Shown: piece after piece, positions 63,874 to 64,000 of the stretch
How positions within the stretch are numbered: position 1 is the stretch's first letter
Layout: every line of letters starts with the position of its first letter
DNA from: Pseudomonas lurida
GTDB lineage: Bacteria > Pseudomonadota > Gammaproteobacteria > Pseudomonadales > Pseudomonadaceae
Direction: 5' to 3'
NCBI RefSeq assembly: GCF_013522705.1
Contig: NZ_JAAMRE010000003.1
Location: 245,246-309,245 of the forward strand
DNA length: 64,000 nt
Made by a program: the position numbers and the translations under genes
The notes under the pieces: generated by a model
The model's database searches: none
Told to the model about the DNA's origin: nothing
Seen by the model: only the letters and a program-made list of their open reading frames with translations

Positions 63874-64000
63874 TGAACTGACCCCACAAAGTTGGACGAT
63901 TTTCTATCTATGCCTGAGCGGCCTGAATTCTGTATTCAACAGGACTCAGGCCGTTTAGCTTCAGTCTGATACGCGAGTGATTGTAATACTGGATGTACTC
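63874..64000 (-). mobile_element. IS3-family insertion sequence (one end only)
   Basis: The terminal sequence TGAACTGACCCCACAAAG... resembles IS3-family inverted repeats and is followed inward by the 3' end of a transposase gene on the minus strand. The rest of the element lies beyond the window. Confidence 0.7.
63908..64000 (-). CDS. IS3-family transposase OrfB (C-terminal 30 codons only)
   Basis: The minus strand reads EYIQYYNHSRIRLKLNGLSP followed by VEYRIQAAQA and a stop. This is the C-terminal end of the DDE integrase domain in IS3/IS150-group OrfB proteins (YNxxRIxxKLxGLSPVxYR). The start is outside the window, so intactness of the gene cannot be judged. Confidence 0.8.
   Translation of the reverse strand, partial: EYIQYYNHSRIRLKLNGLSPVEYRIQAAQA

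Noticed and set aside
1..64000. CRISPR arrays, tRNA or rRNA genes, prophage
   Set aside because: No repeat-spacer pattern, cloverleaf-like conserved tRNA sequence, rRNA or phage structural genes were recognised on reading.

Overview
The window is high-GC DNA with Pseudomonas-type gene content. The evidence is an alkB with two praB genes, a yej peptide-ABC operon, a type VI secretion (T6SS) cluster ordered like HSI-II of P. aeruginosa, and GC-rich REP-like palindromes of the kind common in fluorescent pseudomonads. It reads as a chromosomal segment of a Pseudomonas fluorescens-group bacterium. No rRNA, tRNA, CRISPR array or phage was seen. The only mobile element is an IS3-family end at the right edge.

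Layout. (1) 1-6220: leftward yejABE and the start of yejF (peptide/microcin C-type importer), ppiC and a DUF1543 gene, then a rightward aldo/keto reductase. (2) 6272-27134: the T6SS. A leftward hcp diverges from one long rightward run, tssA-B-C-E-F-G-H, a sigma-54 activator, a small lipoprotein, tagH(fha), tssJ-K-L-M, a PP2C phosphatase and a Ser/Thr kinase. Most junctions overlap by 4 nt. Sigma-54-like -24/-12 sites lie in front of both hcp and tssA. No vgrG, PAAR or obvious effector is present. (3) 27131-30149: two small leftward genes, then a PTS-EIIC/EAL fusion predicted to degrade c-di-GMP.

(4) 30146-47192: a hydrocarbon/fatty-acyl catabolic island. Leftward: a Baeyer-Villiger-type monooxygenase, an SDR and a PF10118 protein that carries a di-iron carboxylate pattern. 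Rightward: an alpha/beta hydrolase, AlkB with all four histidine/Asn boxes, two PraB-like secreted proteins, a FadL-type porin, and a beta-oxidation set (FadE, high-molecular-weight FabG, MaoC, thiolase, FadD). Together these can be read as uptake, terminal oxidation (AlkB), a possible subterminal route (hydroxylation, ketone, ester, hydrolysis) and beta-oxidation. A 22-bp palindrome with the same arms and spacer lies upstream of both alkB and fadE, suggesting a shared regulator. No rubredoxin or dedicated regulator is in the window.

(5) 47401-52256: a Gfo/Idh/MocA oxidoreductase behind a duplicated operator-like site, then a YCF48-type Asp-box protein paired with an RND/MMPL-type exporter. 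(6) 52297-61895: two tandem leftward giant paralogues (about 1,600 aa) of the Pseudomonas DUF6543/dermonecrotic-toxin-like family. (7) 62039-64000: a small DUF5629-like gene, an exported lactonase-family beta-propeller, a 59-aa exported peptide, a truncated REP half and the end of an IS3-family element.

Protein family names rest on motif recognition and memory of the families, not on database searches. Start codons were chosen from ribosome-binding sites, overlaps with neighbours and family N-termini.
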